Of a DNA stretch of 39,012 bases, positions 25,171 to 36,133 are shown one piece after another; position 1 is the first letter of the stretch, and the number at the start of each line of letters is the position of its first letter. The notes below the pieces were generated by a model. That model did not search any database. It was given only the letters and a program-made list of their open reading frames with translations, and was not told where the DNA came from. The stretch is from Bacteroidia bacterium (GTDB lineage: Bacteria; Bacteroidota; Bacteroidia; B-17B0; Aurantibacillaceae). Location of the stretch: NCBI GenBank assembly GCA_026414605.1, contig JAOAIP010000057.1, positions 1 to 39,012 of the forward strand, in the 5' to 3' direction. The translations under genes were made by a program, and so were the position numbers.

Positions 25171-28082
25171 AGTTTGTAATCTTTTAATACTTTAAATCTT
25201 ACACTTGCTGTATCCATACAGCCATATTGATTTTTTACAATAACTGTGTATACTGTATCTTTATAAGGCCAAACATACGGATTAAAAATAGTCGAGTCAG
25301 AGATATTATAAGAAGGGAACCATAAATAAGAACTTCCTCCACTTGCCTGAATTTGTATAGAAAATCCTAAACTAATCGTAGTATCAGTTGGAAAAACAAC
25401 AGCTCCCTTATATTTTTGTACATACACGGTTACAAAATTTGAAGTATCTGCTGGACACACACCATTTTTGACAATAACTGCATATTTCGTAGTATCTAAT
25501 AAGTTAGTAAAAGCATAAGTGGATGTTGTTACTCCTAATGATTGATAACCATTAGTTTCATCATAACTTATCCAATCTAGAATAGTTGATAAATAATTTG
25601 ATACTACAAATGTTCCATTATTAATCCCATAACAAACTACTGTATCTTTACTTAAAATACCTGCATTTGATTTCTTATCTACTTGAACCGTTGCAATAGG
25701 AGTAGAAAGGGGTGTGCATGCCCCATTTTGAACAACTGCAGCATAGTAAATTGTAGTATTTAAATTATAATAACCTTGTATAGATGCTGTATTTGAAAGG
25801 ACTGTCCAAGTAGTACCTGTATCAGCACTCATTTTCCAATATAAGATATTGCCATTAAATCCATTTAAGATTAAAGTTCCCAAATTAGCATCTTGGCAAA
25901 CAGTTGTAAAACTTGGTGAGATGTTTCCTGGTATTGTCAAAGCATCTACATTTATCACGTATTGTGCAGTGTCGTCACATCCATAATCAGATGTACCTAC
26001 TAATGTTACAGTATAAACGCCAGAACTTGTGTATTGATGTGTTGGATTTTTTACATTGCTCGTATTTCCATCGCCAAAATCCCAATACCAATTATTGAGT
26101 ACACTTCCACTTCCAATCCAACTATTATTAATAAAATTCACAGTATCCTGAACACATACAGGATTTTTAGAAACAAGAAAATCTACTGATGGGGATGGTT
26201 CAATAGATACTTGATGCAATATAGAGTCCTTGCAACCATAAGGATTTGTAATAACTAAAGCAACATTTTTAATGCCAGGATAGGCATATTGTACATTATT
26301 TGCATTTGGTGTATTCATTGTAGGTGGAATGGCTCCAGATCCTAAATACCATTGATAAATATAACCTATTCCTGATGAACCAACATTTATATAGTTTGTA
26401 GGTAATGACTCAAAACATACATTGTTTGTAAAAGTAAATTGGCTGTATGGTTTAGGATAAACATTCACTGTTTGTTGATAAGTGGCTATAGTATTTCCAC
26501 AAATAGCATTTAATTGAATGTAATAAGAACCTGCATTGGGCTGTAATATCACTGTATCTTTGTAATTGACGATATTGTTATTAATATTCCATTGAAAACA
26601 AGTACCACCAGAAACACCTGTAGATTGATTTTGTAAAATAAGGAAATCTCCTACACACAAACTTGGACTGGAAACCGAAAACGAAGGCGTAGGCACTGAA
26701 CAAGAAAAACAATCAAATTGTTCTGAAATGTTAGGATTTGTTGAAAACGGAACAGGATATTGAATAGACATATTAGCAGTAATATCTTGACTATTAGCAG
26801 AAACATTTATATTATTTGTAATAATGGATGATGAAACATCTGCTGAACTAAAAAAGGCAGATATTGAGTTACAACCCGAATTTCCAATAGAATCTAAACG
26901 AATAATCATGGGATCATATTCATTATTAAAACTACAAGTATTCAAAGTATTATTAAAATTCATTGTCAAAATATATCCATTTCCCATTCCTATAATACCT
27001 GTTCCATAATCACATCCTACTTTTCCATAACTTCTTGCCCAAATTAAATTTCCTGAATTATCTATTCTCATAACAAAAGCATCCCTATCTCCATTTGAAA
27101 ATGAATAAGTGTATCCAGTAATAACATACCCGCCAAAAGGCGATGCAATAATACTTTTTCCTACATCATCTAAACTTCCTCCATATCTTTTTGCCCATAC
27201 TACATTGCCCATTATGTCCACGTTAATTAACAATATATCCTTTCCTCCAGCAGTAATAGAAGTATTATCGGTATAACTCAAAATAAGTAAACCTCCTGGT
27301 GTTCTAATACATTTTACTTCTTTATCATTTCCTTCATTACCAGAAGTGCCATAAGTTTTTATCCAAGATATGTTACCTAAAATATCTGAATTTGCTAACA
27401 TTAAATCAAATTGTCCAGCCCCAAAAGAATTTGTATATCCACATAAGAAAACATCATTTGAATTTCCACTAACTATACTTTCAAATGCATCAATGCCATT
27501 ATTACCAATTACTTTAGAGAAAAGCATAGCCCCTGAATTGCCTGCTATTGAAGAAAAGATTGCATTATGATTAGACCAAGGAAAATTCTTTGTAGAACCA
27601 ACAACAACAAAATTTCCAGAACTTAATTCTAACACATCATTTCCAATGTCCTCATCATTAGCATTTGCATTATTTAATGTAGAATGCCAAATAGTATTGC
27701 CAAAAAAATCCGTTTTTAATATGGATATTTCTTGTTTACTTCCTGTCCCATTTTTGTCATCATAATATCCAGTGAGAATATATCCACCCGAAGAATGCTG
27801 CTTAACTTTATTAGCCCTATCATTAGTGGATGAACCAAAACTTCTAAACCAATCATTATTTCCGCAAGCACTTGCTTTATACACAAACATATCTGATTGA
27901 CCACCTATAGCAGTTTTAAATTCTCCAGCAATTACAAATCCCCCATCTTGTGTAAAAAATACACTATGAGCACCTGTATAATCAGGATAATTAAAACTTT
28001 TTACATAAGTTCCATTGTTTTGAGAATATGCAATTTGCACTAAAGAATTGATAATAATAGTAGCAATAAATATTTTTTTCAT
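24897..28082 (-). CDS. Giant secreted propeller/PKD/Ig protein with CHU_C tail, paralogue
   Basis: A 1061-residue paralogue of the protein encoded at 20787-24443. The signal peptide is MKKIFIATIIINSLVQIAYS. Seven propeller-like blades follow (for example GNVVWAKRYGGSLDDVGK and FGGYVITGYTYSFSNGDRDAF), then an Ig-like domain, two PKD-like domains (WYWDFGDGNTS in the second), one X-Y pair of Ig-like modules rather than two, a last Ig-like domain and the CHU_C type B tail. The shorter length is explained by the missing X-Y pair. Expected to be exported by T9SS to the cell surface; the ligand is unknown. The start lies 15 bases after the stop of the next upstream gene, so it is the last gene of a probable three-gene operon with 28098-31811 and 31816-36090. 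Confidence 0.87.
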   Translation of the reverse strand: MKKIFIATIIINSLVQIAYSQNNGTYVKSFNYPDYTGAHSVFFTQDGGFVIAGEFKTAIGGQSDMFVYKASACGNNDWFRSFGSSTNDRANKVKQHSSGGYILTGYYDDKNGTGSKQEISILKTDFFGNTIWHSTLNNANANDEDIGNDVLELSSGNFVVVGSTKNFPWSNHNAIFSSIAGNSGAMLFSKVIGNNGIDAFESIVSGNSNDVFLCGYTNSFGAGQFDLMLANSDILGNISWIKTYGTSGNEGNDKEVKCIRTPGGLLILSYTDNTSITAGGKDILLINVDIMGNVVWAKRYGGSLDDVGKSIIASPFGGYVITGYTYSFSNGDRDAFVMRIDNSGNLIWARSYGKVGCDYGTGIIGMGNGYILTMNFNNTLNTCSFNNEYDPMIIRLDSIGNSGCNSISAFFSSADVSSSIITNNINVSANSQDITANMSIQYPVPFSTNPNISEQFDCFSCSVPTPSFSVSSPSLCVGDFLILQNQSTGVSGGTCFQWNINNNIVNYKDTVILQPNAGSYYIQLNAICGNTIATYQQTVNVYPKPYSQFTFTNNVCFESLPTNYINVGSSGIGYIYQWYLGSGAIPPTMNTPNANNVQYAYPGIKNVALVITNPYGCKDSILHQVSIEPSPSVDFLVSKNPVCVQDTVNFINNSWIGSGSVLNNWYWDFGDGNTSNVKNPTHQYTSSGVYTVTLVGTSDYGCDDTAQYVINVDALTIPGNISPSFTTVCQDANLGTLILNGFNGNILYWKMSADTGTTWTVLSNTASIQGYYNLNTTIYYAAVVQNGACTPLSTPIATVQVDKKSNAGILSKDTVVCYGINNGTFVVSNYLSTILDWISYDETNGYQSLGVTTSTYAFTNLLDTTKYAVIVKNGVCPADTSNFVTVYVQKYKGAVVFPTDTTISLGFSIQIQASGGSSYLWFPSYNISDSTIFNPYVWPYKDTVYTVIVKNQYGCMDTASVRFKVLKDYKLIIANTMTPNGDNFNDFFWIGMIEYYPNNEVLVFNRYGQMIFNGKNYDNKKVYWDGTYQGNKVPDGAYYYVIKFTDSNVIFKGSINVISSN

Positions 28083-28097
28083 ATCTTAAATATGTTT

Positions 28098-31000
28098 TTA
28101 GTTAGATGATATAACATTAATGTGTCCTTTAAAAATTACATTTGAATTTGTGAATTTAAGAACATAATAATAGGTTCCATCAGGAACTTTATTTCCTTCA
28201 TAAGTTCCATTCCAAAATACATTCTTATTATCATAATTTTTTGCTTGATAAATCATTTGACCATACCTGTTAAAAATATATACTTCATTGTCCATATAAT
28301 TTTCAATATTACCTATCCACCATATATCATTTTTTCCATCGTTATTGGGAGTAATAGTATTAGCAATAATAATCTGATAATCTTTATTCACTATTATTCT
28401 AAATGATAAAGTATCATGGCATCCGTAAATATCTTTTACAATAACTTGATAGGTGGTATCTTGATAGGGCCAAACATAAGGATTAAATGAAAATGGATTG
28501 CTGATATTGTATTTAGGATCCCAATAATAATAATAACCACCTTCTGCAATTAATTGAATACTATCGCCTAAACTAATAGTATTAGTGAAAGACAAAGGTG
28601 TTGTAGCAATTAACTTTTTGACATAGATTGTAATAGAACGAGAAGTATCCACTGAACATACCCCATTTTTTACTGTTACTTTTATAAAAGTTGTATCAGT
28701 CAAATTACTTAAATACAAAGGATTTTGGCCATAAGAACCAGGAATAGTATCCCATACTACTCCATCATTTGAATAAAGCCAATATTGCGGATAGCCAACA
28801 TTATTTTGAATGTATAAATTCAAATTATTTCCTTCAATACAAACAACAGTATCTTTTAAAATCCTTCCTGCCTTTGAAGGAGCATCCACAGTTATGGTTG
28901 CAAAAGGGGTAGTATACATAGGAGGACAATCTCCACTTTTAATCAATGCTCTGTACCATCTTGTTGAACTCACATTACTAAATGGCTGAACCGTAGAAGT
29001 ATTATTGATTAAATACCAATTAACACCATAATTATCGGAATATTCCCATTGATACACTTGCCCCACATTACCAACTATTTGTAATGATCCAGAAGCATTG
29101 TTCGCACATACCGTTTGAGAAGTTATTACAATTCCAGAATTAGTATTAGGAGAAACTTGTATTGTCTTTGTTAAACTTGCTGTACAACCATAATCGGTGG
29201 TAGCAGTTAATGTAACACTATATGTCCCATTAGAAGAATAATGATGATTAACATGTTGTAAATTGCTAAAACTTCCATCCCCAAAATTCCATAACCAACT
29301 AACAATTTGACTCATTCCTCCGACCCAAGATAAATTGGTAAAATAAATACTATCACCTTGACAATTTTTGGTGTTATAGATAAAGTTCAAATCTGGTAAA
29401 GGTTCTACGTGTAAATATTTGGTAATACTATCTTTACACCCACTCGAAAGATTTGTTGCAACTAAGGTTACTGGATAAACGCCTGCCATTGTATATTGAG
29501 CCACTGCTGGATTTGCTATCGATACAGAAGGTGTCGATTGTGGACTTAAATTCCAAGATACACTATAAGATCCTGTTGAAGTGAGGATAGAGGGTGTCAA
29601 AGTAAACTGAGCACTATTTTCACACTTGTACCAATTATCCGGAGTAAAATTAAGTTGCACAAACCCAGGTCGAACAAAAACTGTGGAAGGATTTGAAGTT
29701 TTACATCCATTTGTAGGGCTGATATATTCTAAAGTATATGTAGTAGTAGCAGAGGGAGATACCGCAATAGAGGGACTAATATTTCCACTTGGCCACCAAA
29801 TATAAGTACCACCCGGAGGATTCACTGATGTAGGCGACAACACTATACTATTGACAGGTGACGCACAATAAGTGAAATTACTCATTGTAATTGTAGGACT
29901 TGGCTGAACATTTACCTGAATAGTAGATGATTGTGGACAACCATCAAGTGAAAAATAATTTACAGTATAAGTTGTTGAAGTAGTAGGTGAAACAGCAATA
30001 GAAGATGATGTGATATTTCCTGGCATCCAAGTATAACTTCCCCCTGATGGACTGATAGTTGGATTAAGTATAGCACTCGATAAATAACAAATTGTAGGAT
30101 GGGTAACAGCAATGGTAGGAGTAGGAAATACGGTTATTGTGGTCATTGATTTATCATTACATCCAGCCGAAGTGCTAACTTCCAAAGTATAAATAGTAGT
30201 TACAGACGGACTTACATTGATAGTTGAATTATTAGACCCAGTGGGTATCCAAGTATAACTTAACCCACTTGCAGGATTTACAGTAGAACTAATAATAACA
30301 CTATTACCACTGCATAATGTAGAAGAAGAGAGTGCAATAGTAGGTGTTGGATTAACCGTTAAAGTAAAAGTGCCAGAAGCAGGACAACTATTGGGTGCGG
30401 TATAATTAACCGTATACACTTGTGAAGTCAAAGGGGAAACAACAATACTGGATGAGTTAGCCCCTGTCGGATTCCACGTAAAAGTTCCCCCTGCCATACT
30501 TGGACTTGCAGAAAGAGTAGCACTTTGTCCTGTACATATACTATTTGAATTACTATTAACAGACAAGGTAATGGGTGGTGAAAAATTCAAGGTCATTGTT
30601 TTCACAATAGGATTGCATATTCCGGGAGGACTCATCACTAATGTATAAACCCCTGCAACAGTAGTAGTTATAGATTGATTAGGATTATTAGTGATTCCGC
30701 TTCCAGAAGGACCATTCCAATTATATGGAGCCAAACCAGCTGGTGCAGTTAATGTTGCTGATGTAGCACCGCATGCTGTAACACTTATATTATTATTACC
30801 GGCAGGAAATTGAATGCCATTTACATCTATTGTAATAGGTTTACAAATAGCATCAAAATAGGCATAACCAAAGTGCCCCGTCCAAGTACAATCATAAACA
30901 TCCACAATAATACTTATATTTTGACCCAAAAAACTTGTTAAATCAATAGAACCAATTTGCCAATTTGGATTGTAAACTACCGCACCAGAACTTACCCATC

Positions 31001-31811
31001 CTGCTGGTAAAGGTGGACACCCTCCTTGTGGGACAGATACTTCAACTTGAGGACATCCTAATATATTCCCAGAAGGATCTATTATTCTAATTTTTATTTT
31101 TGGAACTGCACAACAGGGATGTGAATTACCTGGCACATTCAAAACTGCAATATAAGCAAATTGAAATAAAGCATTATTAGGTGTTACATTAATATTTTTC
31201 CGAATTCTTACCGCTCTTGCACCAACTGCGGCATCATTTAGCATTGCTACTTTCGTTCCACCAAATGGAGAAGCGGGTATAGCACCAACATAAGGATCAC
31301 TAAAAGGTGTAGTCATTACGTTAGCTAAACCAAATCCTGACCCACAACAACCCGCCCCTGTACAAGCATCTGACACTATCCCTGTATTCACAATCCACCC
31401 CGTAAAATCACCCGTTTCGAAATCTTCATTATTACAAGCAGCACTAAAAATTTCATTTGATGTAGAATTTCTAAAATAAGAACCTTCATTTCCGTGATAA
31501 TGATTACAAGTCAACTGGTACTTTTGATTGATGAATTCTCTTTTTTTAATGTATAATAGATATTTTTGAGACAATTCATCTTTTGTCTCTGCCTCAATTT
31601 CTTCTTTAACAACTTGCTCATTAAAACCTTCTAATGAATCTTTATCAAATTGATACAACAACAACTTTTCAACAAACTTTCTTTCATTATATTCATCATA
31701 TTCATTATTGACATTTATTTGAGAAAACAAAATATCTTGAAAAAAAATTAAGAATATCAAGAAAAGGGAATGCCTTATCGTTCTTGATAAGACAAATTTA
31801 TTTGTTTTCAT
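28098..31811 (-). CDS. Giant secreted jelly-roll/Ig/PKD protein with CHU_C tail
   Basis: A 1237-residue secreted protein. A signal peptide (HSLFLIFLIFFQDILFSQ) is followed by a charged helical stretch (about 35-100) and a cysteine-bearing region (about 130-335: NNEDFETGDFTGWIVNTG ... GTKVAMLNDAAVGARAVRI ... GHFGYAYFDAICKP) that looks like a jelly-roll or MAM-like fold. Then come four or five Ig-like repeats of about 80 residues (pattern C.G....L......GG.YTW.P....S.I.VSP...T.YTV.Y....GC), two PKD-like domains (WLWNFGDGSFS), one X-Y Ig pair, a final Ig-like domain and a CHU_C tail more diverged than those of its neighbours (KDYQIIIANTITPNNDGKND). Probable surface adhesin by T9SS. Four bases separate it from the upstream gene. 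Confidence 0.85.
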   Translation of the reverse strand: MKTNKFVLSRTIRHSLFLIFLIFFQDILFSQINVNNEYDEYNERKFVEKLLLYQFDKDSLEGFNEQVVKEEIEAETKDELSQKYLLYIKKREFINQKYQLTCNHYHGNEGSYFRNSTSNEIFSAACNNEDFETGDFTGWIVNTGIVSDACTGAGCCGSGFGLANVMTTPFSDPYVGAIPASPFGGTKVAMLNDAAVGARAVRIRKNINVTPNNALFQFAYIAVLNVPGNSHPCCAVPKIKIRIIDPSGNILGCPQVEVSVPQGGCPPLPAGWVSSGAVVYNPNWQIGSIDLTSFLGQNISIIVDVYDCTWTGHFGYAYFDAICKPITIDVNGIQFPAGNNNISVTACGATSATLTAPAGLAPYNWNGPSGSGITNNPNQSITTTVAGVYTLVMSPPGICNPIVKTMTLNFSPPITLSVNSNSNSICTGQSATLSASPSMAGGTFTWNPTGANSSSIVVSPLTSQVYTVNYTAPNSCPASGTFTLTVNPTPTIALSSSTLCSGNSVIISSTVNPASGLSYTWIPTGSNNSTINVSPSVTTIYTLEVSTSAGCNDKSMTTITVFPTPTIAVTHPTICYLSSAILNPTISPSGGSYTWMPGNITSSSIAVSPTTSTTYTVNYFSLDGCPQSSTIQVNVQPSPTITMSNFTYCASPVNSIVLSPTSVNPPGGTYIWWPSGNISPSIAVSPSATTTYTLEYISPTNGCKTSNPSTVFVRPGFVQLNFTPDNWYKCENSAQFTLTPSILTSTGSYSVSWNLSPQSTPSVSIANPAVAQYTMAGVYPVTLVATNLSSGCKDSITKYLHVEPLPDLNFIYNTKNCQGDSIYFTNLSWVGGMSQIVSWLWNFGDGSFSNLQHVNHHYSSNGTYSVTLTATTDYGCTASLTKTIQVSPNTNSGIVITSQTVCANNASGSLQIVGNVGQVYQWEYSDNYGVNWYLINNTSTVQPFSNVSSTRWYRALIKSGDCPPMYTTPFATITVDAPSKAGRILKDTVVCIEGNNLNLYIQNNVGYPQYWLYSNDGVVWDTIPGSYGQNPLYLSNLTDTTFIKVTVKNGVCSVDTSRSITIYVKKLIATTPLSFTNTISLGDSIQLIAEGGYYYYWDPKYNISNPFSFNPYVWPYQDTTYQVIVKDIYGCHDTLSFRIIVNKDYQIIIANTITPNNDGKNDIWWIGNIENYMDNEVYIFNRYGQMIYQAKNYDNKNVFWNGTYEGNKVPDGTYYYVLKFTNSNVIFKGHINVISSN

Positions 31812-31815
31812 AATT

Positions 31816-34800
31816 TTAATTTTTTATAACTTTTGTGTATGTTTGTATTCCTTCTTTTTTAAGTTCAAGAATATATACCCCATTTGGCAAATCCATAATA
31901 TCAATACCAATTAAATCATCTCTTATAAGTTTTTTATCAATACTCATTTTTTGGCCTAATGAATTGTACATATTTACATCTAATTCATTTAATTTGAAAC
32001 TCACGTTATTGCTTTCAATAAGCAACCTGTCTAAAACAGGATTAGGATATATTAGTAATGAACTCAAAAATGTTAATTCTTCAACCCCAGTTACACAATT
32101 TATTTGCACAGTATATTGTTTAATACATCCTGCTTGATCTTTTACATTTACCGTATAGGTTCCACTATACAGAAAATTGACTTGATTGGTTTGATAATTT
32201 CCTGGAGTCCAAGTATAACTATAACTTCCTATACCGCCACTAGGCGTAATTGTTGCTGCACCATTATTACAAATTGGCATTACAGCATCTTGCGATTGAA
32301 TACTTGCTGTTATTTGAGAAACTTTTATTTCAATTGTTTTTGTTGTACTAGAACATACTCCTTGACTTCCTTGGACACTATATGTAGTTGAAACCGAAGG
32401 AGAAACGGTAATTGAAGAACCTGTATAAGTATTCCCAAAAGAACTTGTCCAAGTATAATTTGTTGCACCATTTGCTGTTAAGGTTACCGTTCCTATATCG
32501 CATATTACATTAGAACTTGCAGAAAGATTGATGTTGGGTGTATTTGAAGTATAAATTTGAACGGTTTTTGTATCACTACAATTTCCTGAATATCCCGTAA
32601 CAGTAAAATTTGTATTAGCATTTAATGATGTACTTACTACACTTCCTGCATAATAAGTACCATTACTTCCAACCCACGAATAGGTAATTGCTCCACTAGC
32701 AGACATTGTAAATGTTTGACCAGAACAAACCGTATTTGATGGAAGAGAAATTGAAACTGTAGGTTGGGGCACTACACTTAAATTAAATTGGTTTTCACCC
32801 ATACATCCATAAGAATTGACACCACTTACTGTATACGTTGTAGATACAGAAGGACTCACAACAATAACATTGGTATATGAACTTCCTGAGGGTGAAGTCC
32901 ATGTATAATTATTTGCTCCACTTACTGCTAATGTTGCAGAACTTCCATTACATATAGCATTAGAGGATGCAGATATGTTAAGGTTGGGTACAGGATAAAC
33001 AAAAACTGTTTGTTGATTAATAGATGCACATCCAAACGAATTAGTACCCATTACTGTATACGTTTGAATACCAGGCGATGCTGCAATGGGGATATAGACA
33101 TAAGGATTGGTAGATACAGTTGAAGTAGGAGTTGTCCAAGTATAGTTTATTGCCCCAGATGCAGATAATGTAACTGTTGTTTGAGCACACATAGTACTAC
33201 TGCTTGCAGAAGTTGTAATAGTTGGATTTGGATAAACCGATATATTTGTTATATTTTGACCAAAACATCCATTACTATCATAACCATATACTGTATAAGA
33301 TTGCGTAGCAGTAGGTGTATAAGTAACCGGGTCGTAGGTATATGAAGTACTACCATTCGTCCAAGTAAAATTAGTTAATCCTGTTTGAGATAACATTACA
33401 GAATTTCCTTGACACAAAGTAGAAGATGATACTGTCAATGCAATAGTCGGTTGACTATAGACAGATATTGATACTGTATTACTTCCGTTGCATCCATTAG
33501 TAGTAGATACTTGTACTGAATAGGTTGTGTTTACGGATGGAGAAACAACTATTGAACTTGTGGTAGCACCAGTATTCCAAGAGTAACTATCTCCCCCCGA
33601 AGCAATTAATGTTGTTGTTAATCCTGCACAAAGCGGATTTTGTGTAACAAAAACATAAGGCGTACTAAATGTTCCCACTCTCACACTATCAATATCTATC
33701 CAATAATCACCTGAGCCCCATTTTGCCTCAATCTTAATTCTTACATATTGCCCTGTATAACTTGAACCTATACAAAATTGCGCTTTTTGAAAAGAGGTTG
33801 TTTTATTATGCTTACTTCCATTAATATATCCAATTAAATTCCACGTATTGCCACAATTATTAGAAACATATACCTTAATAGAATCATTATTAGAATAATT
33901 TGTAGCCAATCCACCTGGGTTAATATAATCAATATTATCCGTTATGCGATATAAAAAGGAAACAGCCGCATTACCTCCAATAGGACCAATCACAGGTGTC
34001 TTAAACCAAGTTTTTGTCGCATAGATATACATATTACTACACAACCCTCTTGTTGGCGGATTACCAGCACCATGTTCATAAACAAGATCAGTAACTCTTG
34101 TGTAGAAAGAGTTCGCGTCACTTAATTTATCATTTTGCCAATAGAGTGGAAGCCCAAATGGTGGAGATGCATCAAAAGTTTCCAATGTCGGATACGACAA
34201 CTTTGCACTTGTATAAATGTACTTTATAGTATCATTTCCTATATTCATATCTCCTGGTGTCTTTGCAAATAATTTGATAGTATAAGTTCCCGCTGGGCTC
34301 ATATTAAAACTACCTAAATTCGCAGTGGCTGTATTTAATGATGTAATACTCGGTATAGTGGCCGTTAAAGTCCCCGAATTAGGACCTTGAATAACTACTC
34401 CAACAGTATTACTTGTAACAGTATTACTTCCATAATTTTTTACTTTTACTATAAATGTTTCAGTAAAGAAACAATTGTCATAATTAGTGGGTTGTATAAT
34501 GGAAAGTGCTCCTATATCAGTAGGATACAAATCGTATAAGTTGATATTATCAATGTGTAAATCATAATTATTTGGATCAGCCACTGTTCCATCGGTTGCA
34601 TAGAAAGCAATAATAACAGGCGTATTTGAATAACTCGCTAATGATACAGTAAAATTAGTCAATGTATTAGGCAGATTATTAGATGCACTAATTGTGAAAA
34701 TTGGTGTATAACTTAAACCACAATTTGTAGATATCATAACATATAATCTATCATCACTCCCCATTGTGGCAGGTGCAAAAACATTATTTACATCAGTAAC

Positions 34801-36090
34801 AGCTGCATCAAAACTAAGTATAGTACTATTTGTAGGAACGACAATAGGTCCAATAATCCATTCATTCTTTACAGTAGATAATAAATTCACCTTTGCAGTA
34901 AAGTTGGTAGGACCATCCAAGCCAATAGCATATTCCCATTGACTAACAGTTCCAGTAGGAACAGATCCACCTTGTCCTTCGTACCAACCGTTAAATAAAG
35001 CACTTAAATTGGTTCCATCATAATTAGTAAAATCAACATATTGCGGTAATGGGAAAGTAGGTGGCTTATAATAAGTAGCATACGAAGTATCGTTATTAAA
35101 ATTAATATCTCCTACAATAGATGTATAGGCCTTAAAATAATAAGTTCCTGATGCAGACATATTAGCCACTCCCACATTCATTGTAGCACTACTTCCCGCA
35201 GTAATAGTTCCTGTATATGTTGCAAGTAAATTTTGAGAATTGGCCCCACTAATTTTTACGTTGACTGGAAAATTTGATATATCTACACTTCCATAATTGT
35301 TGATTGAAACGATAACGTTTTCATTATTTGCATAACAACCCGTAGATTGGGGAGATAATATTGCACTTACACCTCCATCTACATTAGCACATTGAGGACC
35401 AAAATTGAATATCAAACCAGATGTAGGTTTATTTTTTATATTCGTTGTCTCAAGTGTTTTAGAAACCGCTGCCGATAGTGCTAAGGTATCAACAGAATAA
35501 AAGTCGCCTCCTATAGGACCGGCTAAACCAATAGAAGCACTACCATTATTGACATTTCCTGCTAAAACATCATAAACAAATTCAATTTTATTAGTACCTT
35601 CATACAACTTCACTTGAAAAGAAACAGCAGATGCTGTCGCACTTTTATCCCATCTTATAGTTTTCCATTCAATTGTCAGAACTCTACTACCAGGAGAACC
35701 CGTTCTTCTGTAAGCCACTCTACCCCCGAATGGTGAGGTCAACAAGTCATCCCACAATGGAGCGATAATAGGCCTATTAGGAACATTCGTCAAATCATTA
35801 TTAGGATACGAATTTGTGATGGTATTGGAGGTTGTCGTTAAATAAATAAATCCATTTGTACTCACTTGCATTGTATCATATTTTACACAACCATACAAAA
35901 ATGGGAAACCAATAGCAATTGGTGGAGAAATAGCATCATCTACGCCTGCACCAAATATAGTTGTTGCCCCTCCTGGCAATGCATTAAATGAACCATTAGA
36001 AGCATTAAATGTATAAGATATTTGTGCAATTGAACTAAAACTAACTAATAACAATACTACCAATATTCTTAAAACTGAAAATCTTTGCAT
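31816..36090 (-). CDS. Giant secreted multidomain protein with T9SS type A tail
   Basis: A 1424-residue secreted protein. The start is the ATG at 36090, giving MQRFSVLRILVVLLLVSFSS and IAQ as signal peptide; an in-frame ATG at 36132 would add 14 residues ahead of it. The N-terminal beta domain (YTFNASNGSFNALPGGATT, with TNGFIYL and PLWDDL) is followed by two CARDB-like segments (INNYGSVDISNFPVNVKISG and VKNYGSNTVTSNTVGVVIQG), each followed by a MAM/jelly-roll-like region (WEYAIGLDGP and WYWI-type strands). Six Ig-like repeats follow (for example CNGSSATLAVSGANNYTW) and one SprB-like repeat. The last about 75 residues, starting LLIYPNPVLDRLLIE and ending VYILELKKEGIQTYTKVIKN, are the T9SS type A sorting domain. 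It is the first gene of the probable operon reaching to 24897. Confidence 0.87.
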   Translation of the reverse strand: MQRFSVLRILVVLLLVSFSSIAQISYTFNASNGSFNALPGGATTIFGAGVDDAISPPIAIGFPFLYGCVKYDTMQVSTNGFIYLTTTSNTITNSYPNNDLTNVPNRPIIAPLWDDLLTSPFGGRVAYRRTGSPGSRVLTIEWKTIRWDKSATASAVSFQVKLYEGTNKIEFVYDVLAGNVNNGSASIGLAGPIGGDFYSVDTLALSAAVSKTLETTNIKNKPTSGLIFNFGPQCANVDGGVSAILSPQSTGCYANNENVIVSINNYGSVDISNFPVNVKISGANSQNLLATYTGTITAGSSATMNVGVANMSASGTYYFKAYTSIVGDINFNNDTSYATYYKPPTFPLPQYVDFTNYDGTNLSALFNGWYEGQGGSVPTGTVSQWEYAIGLDGPTNFTAKVNLLSTVKNEWIIGPIVVPTNSTILSFDAAVTDVNNVFAPATMGSDDRLYVMISTNCGLSYTPIFTISASNNLPNTLTNFTVSLASYSNTPVIIAFYATDGTVADPNNYDLHIDNINLYDLYPTDIGALSIIQPTNYDNCFFTETFIVKVKNYGSNTVTSNTVGVVIQGPNSGTLTATIPSITSLNTATANLGSFNMSPAGTYTIKLFAKTPGDMNIGNDTIKYIYTSAKLSYPTLETFDASPPFGLPLYWQNDKLSDANSFYTRVTDLVYEHGAGNPPTRGLCSNMYIYATKTWFKTPVIGPIGGNAAVSFLYRITDNIDYINPGGLATNYSNNDSIKVYVSNNCGNTWNLIGYINGSKHNKTTSFQKAQFCIGSSYTGQYVRIKIEAKWGSGDYWIDIDSVRVGTFSTPYVFVTQNPLCAGLTTTLIASGGDSYSWNTGATTSSIVVSPSVNTTYSVQVSTTNGCNGSNTVSISVYSQPTIALTVSSSTLCQGNSVMLSQTGLTNFTWTNGSTSYTYDPVTYTPTATQSYTVYGYDSNGCFGQNITNISVYPNPTITTSASSSTMCAQTTVTLSASGAINYTWTTPTSTVSTNPYVYIPIAASPGIQTYTVMGTNSFGCASINQQTVFVYPVPNLNISASSNAICNGSSATLAVSGANNYTWTSPSGSSYTNVIVVSPSVSTTYTVSGVNSYGCMGENQFNLSVVPQPTVSISLPSNTVCSGQTFTMSASGAITYSWVGSNGTYYAGSVVSTSLNANTNFTVTGYSGNCSDTKTVQIYTSNTPNINLSASSNVICDIGTVTLTANGATNYTWTSSFGNTYTGSSITVSPSVSTTYSVQGSQGVCSSTTKTIEIKVSQITASIQSQDAVMPICNNGAATITPSGGIGSYSYTWTPGNYQTNQVNFLYSGTYTVNVKDQAGCIKQYTVQINCVTGVEELTFLSSLLIYPNPVLDRLLIESNNVSFKLNELDVNMYNSLGQKMSIDKKLIRDDLIGIDIMDLPNGVYILELKKEGIQTYTKVIKN

Positions 36091-36105
36091 AATTAAATTT
36101 TTATG

Positions 36106-36133
36106 CAAAATTACAAAATATATCAAATACAAA
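36106..36133 (-). promoter_or_regulatory. Promoter of the giant-protein operon
   Basis: Minus-strand TAATTTTG (36113-36106) is an exact -7 box 15 bases before the ATG at 36090, with TTTG (36133-36130) 16 bases upstream, slightly close for a -33 box. Confidence 0.55.
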
